NCBI GenBank assembly: GCA_037975125.1
Contig: CM075852.1
Location: 6,229,134-6,293,133, forward strand
DNA: 64,000 nucleotides
DNA from: Latrodectus hesperus
Taxonomy: Eukaryota > Arthropoda > Arachnida > Araneae > Theridiidae
Reading direction: 5' to 3'
In this document: positions 1 to 12,879 of the stretch, one piece after another
Layout: each line of letters starts with the position of its first letter
Numbering within the stretch: the first letter of the stretch is position 1
The notes under the pieces: model-generated
Databases searched by the model: none
What the model was told of the DNA's origin: nothing
Seen by the model: the letters and a program-made list of their open reading frames with translations, nothing else
Program-made: the position numbers and the translations under genes

Positions 1-289
1 TGCTATCATAGTGAACAATTGGATCAAAATAAATTCTTTTTAGATAATCTGCAAATTCAATTCATGTGATTCCACAGTGACTTGAAATTTATTGTAGGAC
101 GACACTTCATCTTCTATTCATCAAAGCAACAATGCAAAGATGATAGCAATGGACAGGTTTCTTATTAGGTTGATAATGGATGAGATAGCTTTTATAGTGG
201 CATGTGAATCAATAAATATCACAATACTTAAATAATCCCTTTTTCCGACTCCAAACAAATGTATTTTCCAGTCAAATGTATTTTTCTTC

Positions 290-854
290 CAACCTGGCAG
301 GCAGGTCCCATGGCTTCATGAGCCTGAATCCATATTCTCAGCCTCCCGTAGCCATTAAGTAGTCGGAATCGTGACTCATCACTCCATGCAACTCGTTTTC
401 AGTCCTCTACACTCCAGTCTCTGTGCTCTCTTGCCCAGGCAAGGCGTGCAGCCCGATGGCGAGCTTTGAGCAATGGTACTCTCGTAGGTCGATGACTCCC
501 GAAACCAAAAGGTTAAGCGGGCGTTGCACAGTCCGTTTACTGACAGTACGACTGGCACCGTCATTCAACTGGATGGTAATTTGAGCTAATGTTTGGCTTC
601 ACTTGCTCCGTACTGAGCTGAGCTGTCTCTTACCACGCACTGTTAAGGCTAATTGTCCTTTGCAATTTGCCCGATCGCTGTTTTTTTTTTTTTTTTTTTT
701 TTTTACAAAATCCATGTATTTTTGCTATACCCTTCACACTGTAGACCTTGAAAATCCTAGCTGCCTGACGATTTCGGAAATTGAATGGCCTATTCGTCGA
801 CCACCTACGATTTGGTCGCGATCTGAAAGTGTCTAAATCAGGCAGTTTACTCAT
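290..854 (-). pseudogene. Tc1-like transposase relic (DD34E type)
   Basis: Read on the minus strand, a Tc1-type N-terminus starts at 854 with MSKLPDLDTF, as in arthropod Tc1-like transposases. It is followed by helix-turn-helix (HTH) remnants, then across frame changes by a second HTH stretch (RTVSKRTVQR) and the catalytic-core start ARLAWAREHRDWSVED, a stop, and KRVAWSDESRFRLLNGYGRL near 330-440. The homology ends at a GPACQVGRK-like stretch near 290, so the second catalytic Asp and the Glu are missing. Beyond 854 a non-coding stretch to about 1003 ends in CAGTGGCACTTCAGTG, a plausible terminal inverted repeat. Several frameshifts and stops make it inactive. A run of about 23 T at 681-703 sits inside the coding part and replaces a few codons after the first HTH. 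Family recognition is from memory; decay is seen directly. Confidence 0.8.
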
Positions 855-1005
855 ACTGGCAGTTCTAACAACTAAATCAGAACTACTACAGTACGCGTTA
901 GATATGTAGTTACCACAGCGCTCTTATTTGAGCTTAAATGATGCGCAGCGCTACACAATTTGCATAGCCCTTGCTATCCCTAATTCAGTGGCACTTCAGT
1001 GTATT
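855..1005 (-). mobile_element. 5' non-coding end of the Tc1-like relic
   Basis: This short, less AT-rich stretch lies between the transposase start at 854 and the putative outer end near 1003. It probably contains the terminal inverted repeat and promoter region of the element. The opposite terminal repeat was not found, so the boundary is approximate. Confidence 0.45.
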
Positions 1006-1257
1006 TAGTTTACTAAAATAAAATGTATGTTAAAATGAATACTAAGTGAACGCACAGAAGGTTTACATTTAAACTCAATTAAAAATTTAATCCCTATGTA
1101 GTATTTTATTACAGATTTTAATTTGATGATTTTTTAAGCATTGTGTGGTGTTTATTCCCTTCAATCCCCAGGACATTAATAAAAAGAAATCACTTATAAA
1201 ATGTAAATAGGATATATAGTAAGTAATGTGTATATTATTATACATTATACTATTATA

Positions 1258-2030
1258 CAGTATACCCAATAATTTTCATTGTTACTTCTTAGCTTCAGAT
1301 TGTTTATGTCTACATTCATAAATGTTGCATCTAAGAGTAGCCATGCACTATTGAATAAAACTTTGTAAGACGTCTCCTGGTGAGAAACAGAGGAATTGAC
1401 ATTTCTATCTCGAAAACGGAAGAAGAAAAAAAATGACTGGCTTAGTTGTAGACCATAATTCATTTATCTAAAACTAAGCCAATCATTTACATTTAATCAA
1501 TAAGACTATCAACAATCCCATCCAGTCTGTTGAGAAATTAGTCGGAATGGATGCATAACTAATTTACTTACAATTTTCGAAACCTGAAATTTAGGGAGAT
1601 CACAAATCTGACTAATCTCTTTCGTGATGCATGTCGGATATGCTAGGGCGTCTTCAATTACCTCATCTATTTGAACGTGAAGTTCTACCTTACCTATTAT
1701 GCCAAATAAAGTTCTACTTATCTATATACCTTAAACTTTTTACAACTTTTAAGATAGTGATGTAGACTGAAAAGCTGTTAAGGAAAAAGAAGTGATGTGG
1801 ACATGCAGAGTAGAAAAACATCGCTGTTACCATTTTATAACTGATAATACGATTTTATTCTCGTTCCCCGTTCAGTAAAATAGCTCAAAAATATCTCATA
1901 ATACTCAGGTGGGGAAAATCGTTTCTTAAACAGAAATGTAAACAAGCTACAACTCAAGAAAGCATCGTTCTTATAGCTGTTTCAGATGAAGATGCGTAAC
2001 AATTCTTATGTACCTGCATATTACAAGAAA
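1258..2030 (-). mobile_element. Decayed internally deleted copy of the DD41D-type element at 3014-4877
   Basis: From 1258 (CAGTATACCC) the sequence follows the left TIR of the element at 3014, including a TCTCGAAAACGG block at about 1410-1422 and the segment CCATG...TTTC that the right TIR of the 3-kb element lacks. At about 1510 the similarity jumps to the part of the 3-kb element around 4065. It then continues through the N-terminal DNA-binding region (ACCTGA..TT.GGGAGA, ATGC.TTTCGGATATG) and the 5' leader to about 2030. About 830 bp, including the whole catalytic domain, are therefore absent. Both strands carry stops, and no right-hand TIR is recognisable. It is an old non-autonomous or deleted copy of the same family. 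Confidence 0.75.
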
Positions 2031-3011
<981 letters not shown>

Positions 3012-3013
3012 TA

Positions 3014-3320
3014 CAGTATGTCCACTAAAGCTCCTTGCCACCCTCTTAACTTCGGAACGGCTGCTACTATATTTATAAAAGTGGTGTCTAGGTATAGTAA
3101 AGTAGCCATGGGCTACTGAATGAAACAGACTACTGCGTCACCTGGTGGAAAACTGCGGAGTTAGCATTCCTATCTCGAAAACGGAACGAGATAGAGAGAA
3201 AAAGTGATATACGAAGTTGTAGAGCATCCTCGATTTAGTACGAAAAGATACCTTGTAGGCATTAATGTTAAGAATACAACGGTTAAAACGTGCATTTGTT
3301 GTTTCGTGCTGTGACGTGAC
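3014..3320. repeat. Left terminal inverted repeat
   Basis: This is the long TIR of the DD41D-type element. It pairs with 4625-4877 on the opposite strand and carries the extra 65-bp segment 3106-3170, which the decayed copy at 1258 also has. Confidence 0.92.
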
Positions 3321-3378
3321 AAAAAGATCTAAGAAAGAAAAAAAAAATAAATATAACAATATACTTTTTTAAAGATGT

Positions 3379-4433
3379 TCAAATTTCTTTCACCGCCAGC
3401 TGCAATGCACATTTGGATCCTCGCTTGAAGATCACGTTACACACGTTGGAGCATATTAGTGACACGTTGGAACACGTGACCTTAATGCGTCATTTAAGAT
3501 CCTGCAATTTTTGTGGAGGGGTCGCATACACCTGTTGTTTCAAGTATCCCCACAGGAAAACGTCCAGTGGAGTCAAATCAGGAGAACGTGGAGGCCACTC
3601 TTCGAAACCGCCATACCCTTGTATTTGGTTGCCAAATTCTTTGACGAGGTACTGCTTCACTGGAGATGTCTTGTGAGCAGGCGCGTCGTCATGTTGAAAC
3701 CATAGATTCTTAAGATTAAACAACGGCAGGTTCTCTAGAAAATCGGGTAGTACCTTGTGTCGCAATTTTAAATTTCGTGCACCCGTTAACGTGTCATTGT
3801 AAAATATTGGGCCTATCAGCTTGTTATTGTAAATGGCGCACCAAACGTTAATAGCATACCGCATTTGATGTTGAACGTCGACGAAACATTTAGGATTTTC
3901 CAGCGTCCAGTAATGGGTGCTTTGCCTATTATACATGCCATTCCGTGAAAAGCATGCCTCATCCGTCCACATTATATCTGCCAAAAATGTTGGCTGGACC
4001 TGTATCTGGTTCATGACAAAGTTGCACTATGCATAGCGTCGCTCGGCATCCCCGTCCACTAAAACTTGTTCAGGAGTTGGTTGGTATGGATGAGCACCAG
4101 ATTCGCTTAGGATTTTCCAAACCTGACTTTTGGAGAGACCACAGTGTTGACTGATCTCTCTTACGCTGCATTTCGGATATGCGAGGGCATATGCTAATAC
4201 CTCATCCGGTTGAACTTGCCGTCCTACCTTAGCTGGTCTGCCAGATCGAGGTAGACTACTAACGCAACCAGTCTCCCTTAAGCGTTTTACAACAGTTAGG
4301 ATGGTTTGATGAGAAGGATGCGGGGGCCAGCAGTTAAACGTTGGCGGTACAACCTTGCTACTGATCGTGCCTTTCGTCGACATTCACCGCATAGTAAAAC
4401 CATCTCACAATACTCAGCTATGACCATGAGCAT
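3379..4433 (-). pseudogene. DD41D Tc1/mariner-type transposase, disrupted
   Basis: The reading starts at ATG 4433 (MLMVIAEYCEMVLLCGECRR), a paired-HTH N-terminus like the DUF4817 proteins common in arthropod genomes. A frame change near 4310-4325 leads into HPSHQTILTVVKRLRETG, followed by a second HTH (SVREISQHCGLSKSQVWKIL). An in-frame TAG at 4027-4029 interrupts ERRYA/CNFVMNQ. The catalytic part then runs on, with TDEACF (first Asp), QHDDAPAH (second) and PPRSPDLTPLD (third). I count 41 residues between the second and third Asp, hence DD41D. Another in-frame stop at 3487-3489 cuts off about 35 C-terminal codons ending in KEI. All catalytic Asp are kept. The closest named groups I know with DD41D spacing are rosa and Visitor; assignment to either is inference. 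Confidence 0.88.
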
Positions 4434-4624
4434 CAATATACTACAGCCCCAAGAAGATGTCTCTTTTATAGCTCTCTCATGTGAACAGGCGTGACATTTT
4501 TTTACGTATTTGCATACTGCATACAAATTGTTGGAATTATTTTTAATACTTCCGTTCTTACCATTTTGAAATAGAAGTGAAAAAGGAAATCATGAAAACG
4601 ATTTTTTGTTTTTTCAAATATGCA

Positions 4625-4877
4625 CACGTACGATGTTCCACGTCACAGCACGAAACAACAAATGCGCGTTTTAACCGTTGTATTCTTCACATTAATGCCT
4701 ACAAGGTATCTTTTCGTACTAAATCGAGAATGCTGTACAACTTTGCAAATCACTTTTTTACCTATCTCGTTCCGTTTTCGAGATACTACTTTACTATACC
4801 TAGACACCACTTTTAGGAATATAGGAGCAGCCGTTCCGAAGTTAAGAGGGTGGCAATGGACTTTAGTGGACATACTG
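4625..4877. repeat. Right terminal inverted repeat (65-bp deletion)
   Basis: It is the reverse complement of the left TIR with high identity. The segment equivalent to 3106-3170 is cleanly missing, so AAGTAG joins directly to TATCTCGAAAACGG when read on the minus strand. Confidence 0.92.
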
Positions 4878-4879
4878 TA

Positions 4880-6779
4880 TATAAATAAGAATGGAGTTTT
4901 ACTTAAAATAAGTTAAAAATGCATATTATGACATCAATTCAATTTGAAGAAACTGGAATACATCTTTGAACACAAGCGAAGAATAAGTTATTTTACGTAC
5001 ACAAAAATTTAAAACAAATATTTTAAAACAAATATTAGTAGTATCTGAGAAATTCAAAAATTCCATTTTTTTACTGCCCGAAGTATATGAAAAAGTATTT
5101 TCTTCTACTTTATTATATGAGTAAAGAAAAATAAACAATGAAAATTTGAAAAAAAGTACTGTTTATACTTCATTGTTATACTGAAGAAATGTAAACACTT
5201 ACCAAGTAAGACACTTTTTTCAGAAATAATATAGGCAGCAACAGCGAAATAAAAAATGGCACATCTAGAAAATAACAACATGTTTTTTATTCAAAAGAAT
5301 AAATAAAAAATCATGATAAAAGAATGAATAGTATTAGCTGAAATGTACTAACTTAAAAGTATAAGCGTGTACTGTTCTAATGGTTTTTCAATCGGGAAAA
5401 AAGGAGCATTTGAAAAATTAAAGTGGCTGGCATTTGAAAAATGAATCAACATCACTTACGCAAAACAAAAGTATTTTTTTATTTATTTTTCCGTTTTTTT
5501 ACTCTTTTAAGAACTCCAGAAAGTTCTTTTTCTTTACTGCCAAGAAATTTTTCCCCGAAGAACTATTCAATTATAAAAGTCTCCTACATTACTGTGTTGA
5601 AATCGCACACTCTCCGAAGAATGAATTCTGCTTCAAATTTGAATGTCAAACATTTTGTTGTTTAGTTTTATCTCCATTCTAAAAGAAAACACATTATTTT
5701 TCGATTACGAGCTTTTTGTCCCATCTTAGTTTTTGTAACTTAATATGCTCCATTCGAGATAAAAACAGAAGAAAAAATTTTGAAATAAAGGATTGTGAAT
5801 TTTGTAGTCCAATTTTAATTTCAAATCTTTCTTTTTTTTTTCTCCGATTACGATTGTCTCTTTCTGCAGAGTTTCTGAGAAACTAGTTCAATCTTTACTC
5901 AAATTTACTAAGTAAAAGTGGCCGAAAATATTTTTTGATTACTTTCTTTAAATATAACACAAATTTAAAAGGTTAAAATGCATTGTATTTAAAAAATTTA
6001 ACAGATTTTCTGAAATCCTACAGGTTTGGAAATATTATTACATAACAAAAGGTGTTTCTAATTTCAAAGCTATAAGTAATTAAAATTCATTTTTTGCTCA
6101 TTAAGAATTAATTGATATTATTAATGTAAAAAGTAAAACATCAAGAGGAAAATTTACTCGACTATAGAGAATTATGTAGCAAATCATATGCTCTTCTTTG
6201 ATAGAATCTGCGTAACATATGTTAAAATATAATCATACGAGTATTATGAATTGTATTGATGATAACTATAAGTAAATTAAAAATGCAGAAATATGATTTT
6301 TCCCAAGCTCTGATATATTTCAAGAAGTATTTAAATTAATTTCAAACAGATTAATATTTAAGCTCTTTTTTCCAAAACGCACAGTCAACCAACGCAATTA
6401 AAGAAACAGTGGCCATTCAACACTAATTTTTAAAATTTTTATTCAATTTTCTTTAAATTTGGCAGAAATGTTAACCACATATTATTGGTTTAAAATAAGA
6501 TATTTGAAGTTAAAGTAAATATTAGAAAGTAATTTAGGACAATAAAATTTAGTACAATGTACATTAAATCTGTAATACAAAAGAACCATCCCTGAGGGTT
6601 AAATATAGAAATAATTAATTTTAATTAATTATTAATACTTATATGCATGTCAAAAATCTATTTTGAAAAAGGAAATTTTACTTTTAACATTTTTATTAAC
6701 TAAAATTTTTAGTAAAAATGTCCTACGATAACTAATTTTACAGCTCAAAACTTTATTTCACGCCAATTTACAATGAACT
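4880..6779. other. AT-rich stretch, no gene recognised
   Basis: Two overlapping short plus-strand frames at 5434-5682 are rich in Phe, Lys and Ser and look like chance frames in AT-rich DNA. I see no transposon ends, RNA gene or exon with splice signals. Confidence 0.5.
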
Positions 6780-9700
6780 TTTTGAGGAACATTTGAAGTA
6801 AACAACAACACGAGCACTTTTAAAACACTCCATGTAAATGAGTAAACAGTCATGTGATATATATATTGAACTGTTATCAAAATATGTTCCAATAAATTAA
6901 AGAAAATCAAAAAGTTAATTAAGGTTTACATATTGCATCTTTTTAACTTTTTTGAAAGAAAAATAATGTGCTTTCATAACTTATATATTCTAAAGAAATT
7001 ATAAATTATAAATCCATACTATAATAATTTTAAATCTTATTCATAAAAGAATTTCATGTTTACAAATTATATTGCAAAATGATTAAAAAACATTTATTCT
7101 AATTTATAATGCATCAACATATTTTATTTTTTATACTACTATTTATATTTTATTTATTTTTTTGTTGAAATAATATTGAAGGTGTAAAAGGTTAAATATA
7201 TATTTTATAAAATAATTCCAAAAAGTGATTTTTATTTTCCTTAAAAAGTATCCACACAGTATACATGATCTTTCGAAATTTATTTTTTCTCTCAACATTT
7301 CTGGTATTTTTTTCAATTAAAATAATTAAATTATCTTCGATTTTTTTGTTAAAGTCTTGTTAATGCTTACTTCTTTCTAGATTTTGATGTTTGAATATAT
7401 AGTTTTAAAGATAATACTAACTTATGTTGCATTGTTGTATTGAAATTTCTAAAATGTAATTTGCAGATGTTTAGAGTTGCAGCATATTCGTCTCCATTTC
7501 TTTCAAATACAATAGAGCAGAATTTCTCTAGCGTTTTGAGTTTTCGCAGAAAAGTTTCCTTTAGACTCGCGGTAGGCTGGTAATATATTCTCAAAACTTT
7601 TTTCTGGGAGCTCAGTCTCACCAGTAAGTGACTTCATGGCATTCCATTGCATGTCAGAGCTGTTTGTTGAAAGCATCTAACTGTTGAACATTTGTTACAC
7701 TAGAGTTTTTTTTATCTATTGAGATACTGTGATAAAAAAGGTATTAAAATTCAAGTTTTCATCTTATACATATCAGAAGCATCATCTTTTATCAGTTTCC
7801 TATAAAATTTTGAACTTTCAATACCTTTTTTTGCTTTAAATTGACTTGCTTCCAAACAAAACGTGTGACACCTGTCAACTTATAACATTATGAAACGTCT
7901 TTTTGTAACATCTATTAACTTTTTTGCAGCAAGAATTATATACTCCTCTTTTACAATAGGTATATCACTATTTTTTCTTCTTTCAAGTGAATGAGTGTTT
8001 TGCAATCATCATCACTTACGATTGCTGTGTATAACATATTTTACGAGAAGAATGTTTTTCAATTGCGATATTCAGCAACTATTTTCACGATCTCTGAGGA
8101 AGTTATTTTGGTAGTTTTGCTCGTGACATTCATTCCAAGTGTGGAATATAGCACTTCTTCACCAAAATCTCTAAATCTAATGTCATATTTAAAACTTTGT
8201 CATAATTTCAAAGTCTGTAAGAGAATCAATTACTTTTCCATATTTTATAAGGAAGTATGGCCACGATTTTCGCAAGCTTCATTATGTGACACAGGAGTAT
8301 GTAAATGATTTTTCAAATTTAAATTTTAATTTTGCTCCAAATGGTCTTTCGTAATGGCACTATAAATTTCTTTCAGCATTTCGTCTTGGAACATTTTTTA
8401 ACTAGATTAGAAAATTTTTTGTTAGGACTTTTTTTCCGTGTTTACGCAGTTCAGTGTGTTCTGGATGCTGGGAGACCTATTTCAGAACTGAAAAAATCTG
8501 TAACCACCTTATTATTTTCCTCAAATTTTCCTTAGTATGGTTTCCTTGGACAAGAAAACGTTACGGCGAAATTGCCATTATATGACTTGAATAAAATTTC
8601 TAATTTCAACGAGACAACATAATTTTAATTCGTGAATACATCTTAAGAGCACACTCTACAATCACTGCGTTGTTAATTACTTAAAAGACTCGAAAAGGAG
8701 ATTTATTCATGGTGACAAGCACATTTACAATTGGAGCAGGAATATCATTCTATAAATGGACAGATTCTTGGACACTTATATCTGAAAAAGGAAATTTTTG
8801 TCAACTATTCCCATAGGTTTAGATTTCGCAGTTTTTTACAGCTGATTCAATGACAGTAAATTATCATTTCATAGATTTACCTTTCCACTTTCTGTACTTT
8901 AAACTAATTAAATACGCTATTTTGCAAATCACAACATATGATTCAAGAAAATATTTCAATAAAAATATATAAGAATATGTAGTTTTGAACAAAATGTATT
9001 ATGCACAATAGTACAAAGAAATTTAAAGTTTATGAAATCAAAATTAATGTAGATGTGAATGATCAAGAAGACTTGTATAGAATGCATCACAACCTGAAAC
9101 CAAAATTTAGTAAATAATAATTTGTAGAATAGTTATTTTATACATATGTTCTGCGAATTTATAAAATGGGAGTGGCAGTTTGCTTGCAAAGTCTTATGTC
9201 TTAATTTTTTGCAAGTTTTAATCGGAAAATACACTTAATATTAACCAATATGTGATGTTTGAAGCTAATTACTTTCTAGAAATACAGATATTTCATTTGA
9301 AATTTGTAGTTTGTCTCAAATTTACTGTCTTCGTCTTAGATGTTATGTCTTAGATAAAGGACCACCTGGTGTCAGCAGTGTCTGCGACAATGTCTTTAAA
9401 AATGTTTTATCCACCCCTCTTTATTAGAAATTTTTTTTCTATGATTGCAGATTGTTATGACTCTAATAAAGTAATTGTCAATATTAATACCTCAAAATGT
9501 TCACAAGAGTCTATTCTACAAGAAACAATTTGTATCCGGACATTTGTAGCCCTCCCCAGAGACATATAGCACACTATTGTGAAGTTGAAAATTCCTTGTG
9601 TGGATTTGTCGTTTTTCGTGGAAGCGTTTTCAAACAGCAGAGAAAAAAGGCGCATAAGCATTATTTACATTGTTAAACGCTAATACATTTGTCTAAATTT

Positions 9701-9840
9701 ATCTGAATGCAAAAATAGTTTCGCATAATGTAGATAATGATGCATATTTCTATAGACTAAAAAGGAAAATCGACTTTTTTGTCCATTTTGCAAAATTTGG
9801 TAATCTACTGTCCCCAAACATTTAACAAACAATTATGAAA
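6780..9840 (-). repeat. Copy A of a diverged ~3-kb duplicated unit carrying a decayed Mutator-like element
   Basis: Long collinear similarity to 12880-15950 in the same orientation can be followed by eye. Examples are TTTACATATTGCAT at 6925 and 13161, the transposase remnants, GGAGGAATATCATT-type blocks near 8733 and 15066, and TTACTTTCTAGAAA at 9269 and 15662. The last is an ACTAAAAAGGAAAA block near 9755 and 15875. Divergence is substantial and indels are frequent, so the duplication or insertion is old. The outer limits are approximate. Confidence 0.8.
7367..8760 (-). pseudogene. Decayed Mutator-like transposase (copy A)
   Basis: On the minus strand, fragments in changing frames align with the better preserved copy at 13570-15110. 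One open stretch at 7367-7621 ends in a Lys-rich tail and holds the region equivalent to the NESLHSCIWKK block of copy B. A second stretch near 7900-8060 keeps DDCKTLIHLKEEKI, equivalent to EDYKTFIHINEEKI in copy B. No continuous frame exists. The plus-strand frames at 7991-8308 and 8332-8535 are antisense shadows. Function is inferred only through copy B. Confidence 0.6.
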
Positions 9841-9849
9841 CTCGAAAAG

Positions 9850-12690
9850 TATAGAATATTTACGTATGTAATAATATAGATTGAGAATGAAGATCATATC
9901 TCTGAAATCATGGTTCCAAAAGCATTCTGATTTCTATAAATTGTCTAAAAAAATTAAAGCTGATACTTATTTGAGCATAGAATCTATTTTTGTTTATTTG
10001 GGAACACAAAAATTTTTCCCTGTGCACCAAGGAATATCACATTGGGCCCGAAGGTACAACAAATGTCCTGCATAACAAATAAATTATTAATTTCATTTAG
10101 CAGTAAACTCGGCTATTTTTTAGTCTGAATAACTTTTGTGATGACACATTATGAAACAATGGGTGTTATACTTCTTTCTACTCTTAATTTCCCAATTATG
10201 GGATGATGAGGTAATATGCGTGTACAGTGTTCCGAAGATAATGTACTGCGCTTGCATTTGATTATCTTAATGCTATTGCAAATACTTTTGATTTTTTCTC
10301 TCTTGTTTTAAAACAAAAAATTTAAAATAAAAATGTAAGATAAGACACAATACTATAGTTTTCGAATTTATCAAAGAAACTGAATAATCAGAAGCATTTT
10401 CCTCTGAATTTCACACTCAATCATATGCTTATGCAGAAATAATACACATCTTGAAATATTATTAAAGAATGAATGAAAGAGATTAATTTGGGAAGTATAT
10501 TCAAGAAACCTAAAATTTTAAAACTCAGATATAGTACGTAATTTATCTTTTATTCTGCCAAACTTCAATAAGTTCAAGAAATTTCAAACCTTTTGGCAAA
10601 AAAATAATCAATTATTTTATTTACATACAACATTCATGTTTTAAAAACTAAAAATGATATTTGTTTGTTGTTCATGCTTTTATGTTAGTTTAATTTTTCT
10701 GTCAAAGATCTTTAAACATTCCTCGCATTAAGTTAAAAACAGTTTACAATTATAATAACTGTAAAACTTAACATTACTTTAGAAAAATGTTTTGATAAAA
10801 AATATTGACATAAACAATAAAAACCACAAATGAGGAACTTCAAATAACATTTCCGTGTTAATCCCAATCATTAAATATCATATGTCTTATATCTAGTAAG
10901 AATATGGAATGTCTACCTACAAAGTCGCCCATTATTCTTCCATCTGAATTAGTCCTAAATGAATTAGACCTAAATAGAAAAAATAACTTTAAATTTATTT
11001 TTTATTTCTAAAATGTTTGCATGTGAAAAATAGTGTTATTTGATACTAGCCAAACAATAATTTTGAACTTTCAAAATTTGGACATAACTCCTTGATGTTT
11101 TTTTTTATTTCAATTGTTTAAATTCAACAATTATAATAAAATAAAATAAAATATGGGATAATATGAAGAAATGTAAACACTAGTTATCCATTTGAAAGCT
11201 CTCAGAATTATTTTTCCTCCAAAGCAAAGATTTGCAATTGAATGGTCTTCAATGTTCTCTAGTAGAAATTTAACTAACTATTTAATATCATATACCCATT
11301 ATACCCAGTATTTTTAAATAAATCAGCAATGGAAAAGAGCAAAAAAGAATAAGTTATAAAAAGAATAAGTTAGTTGTCTCATTTTTACATTCACAGTAGC
11401 ATTAAAAAATTTAAAAAAATAACCGAGCAGAGAAACTTAAGTTTACAAAAAACAAAAGCTTCAATGACCGAAAAATGGCCTGTCACGTGTGAAATACACA
11501 GATAAGATTCATTAACCAATCTGTAGTATAGACCGTAATCCTCTCTTTTATCAAGTAATGTTATCGAATCTCGAACGTATAAATCCTTTACTTTTGCTTT
11601 CAAGATCATTATCTCCATCCATAATCACAGTGACAGCATTCTGTAATGGAAACGCTTTTTATTTTCTCAAGTATATGTGTTTTTGAACACAAATTGTGGA
11701 AAATATGGAAAATAAAAGTCTTGCAATAAAGAATATATTTTTTGAAAAATTGCTATCTGGAGAACACTTTTAGAATCACTAAGTTCCCGTAACATATTTG
11801 CTTAATATTCTGATTATCAGAGAATTCTTGAATAAATAATCATTTTTGTTTAATCAATATTTTCTTTGGTACCTTCAACAGTAACTAACATTTTCTAATA
11901 ATCAGTTTCTGTCTTATAATAATGCAAATAAAAAATATAAACATAAAAATAAAAATTAGATCTGATGAAAAACGTGATTTCTCATCTGTAAGATAAAAGG
12001 TAATAAGAATCATACTCAAAAATAAATTAAAATTGTAGCAAGTGTTTTCAACAACATTCGGAAAATTTAAAACAGCATAAATATATCCAATATACCATAC
12101 CATACCATATAATAAACCATTTTTATTATTAATCAAAACTATATTGTTGTTACAAAGAAATTCAAATAAGCTATAGTAAAAAGCTTTACAAACTGTGAGC
12201 TATATTATTTTGATGTTTTTAAGATTCTTCAAAATTCATCGCAATATAATTAGAAAGTATTCTCATTCTGTATAATTTTCTAATCCAAATGATCGAAATT
12301 TATTTAAAACAAATAAAAACATAAATGAAAGTTAATGAAATATACTGTATTAAATACACAAGAAATTTCAATTAAATATAAAAAAAAATTTCGCAGATCG
12401 TTTTGTCATCACTTTATTTAGAAAATGTATTGTTTCTTTAGAAATGCTATTAAATATTTTAAATCTGTAGACTTGTGCACTAGACCTTTTAATTATTTTT
12501 GACACCTGTGCTAAATTTTCTTTTTAATATTTTGAAAACTTTTACACCCGAAATCATCAGTAAACCCGATTAAAACTGATTACTTTTGGCAAATAATTAA
12601 AATCCTACAGGAAAAATCTTTTTTTTTTCTATTCTTTATTTTAAATGCTTGCGGTTAACAAATAATAAAGTCTTATTAAAATATTATGAG
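9850..12690. other. AT-rich stretch between the two Mutator-like copies
   Basis: Short open frames (9881-10075 plus, 11391-11618 minus, 11885-12136 minus) show no domain I recognise and no splice context. A small ATACC repeat lies near 12091-12110. Nothing else can be supported. Confidence 0.5.
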
Positions 12691-12694
12691 ATAA

Positions 12695-12698
<4 letters not shown>

Positions 12699-12757
<59 letters not shown>
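12699..12757. repeat. (TA)n microsatellite
   Basis: About 29 uninterrupted TA units, lying just upstream of the start of the copy-B duplicated unit. Confidence 0.97.
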
Positions 12758-12760
<3 letters not shown>

Positions 12761-12879
12761 ACTCAGTACATTTTAAATATAAAAATTTTAAAATACACAT
12801 TATAAAATTTTTCATAAAAATATCACATCAATACTAATTTCAGACCTTATATTTTAATTTTGTGTAAAGTTGTAACCAA

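Larger units (their letters stand above)
3014..4877 (-). mobile_element. Complete Tc1/mariner-type DNA transposon with ~300-bp TIRs and DD41D transposase
   Basis: The ends are inverted copies. The left begins CAGTATGTCCACTAAAG at 3014, and the reverse complement of the right end begins CAGTATGTCCACTAAAG at 4877. Both ends are flanked by TA (3012-3013 and 4878-4879), the usual Tc1/mariner target duplication. The inverted similarity runs about 300 bp inwards, to a CACGTCACAGCACG-type block near 3311 and 4640. The left TIR has 65 bp (3106-3170) absent from the right TIR. The transposase lies on the minus strand between the TIRs and is broken. The element is 1864 bp and structurally complete but cannot encode a functional transposase as it stands. 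Confidence 0.93.
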
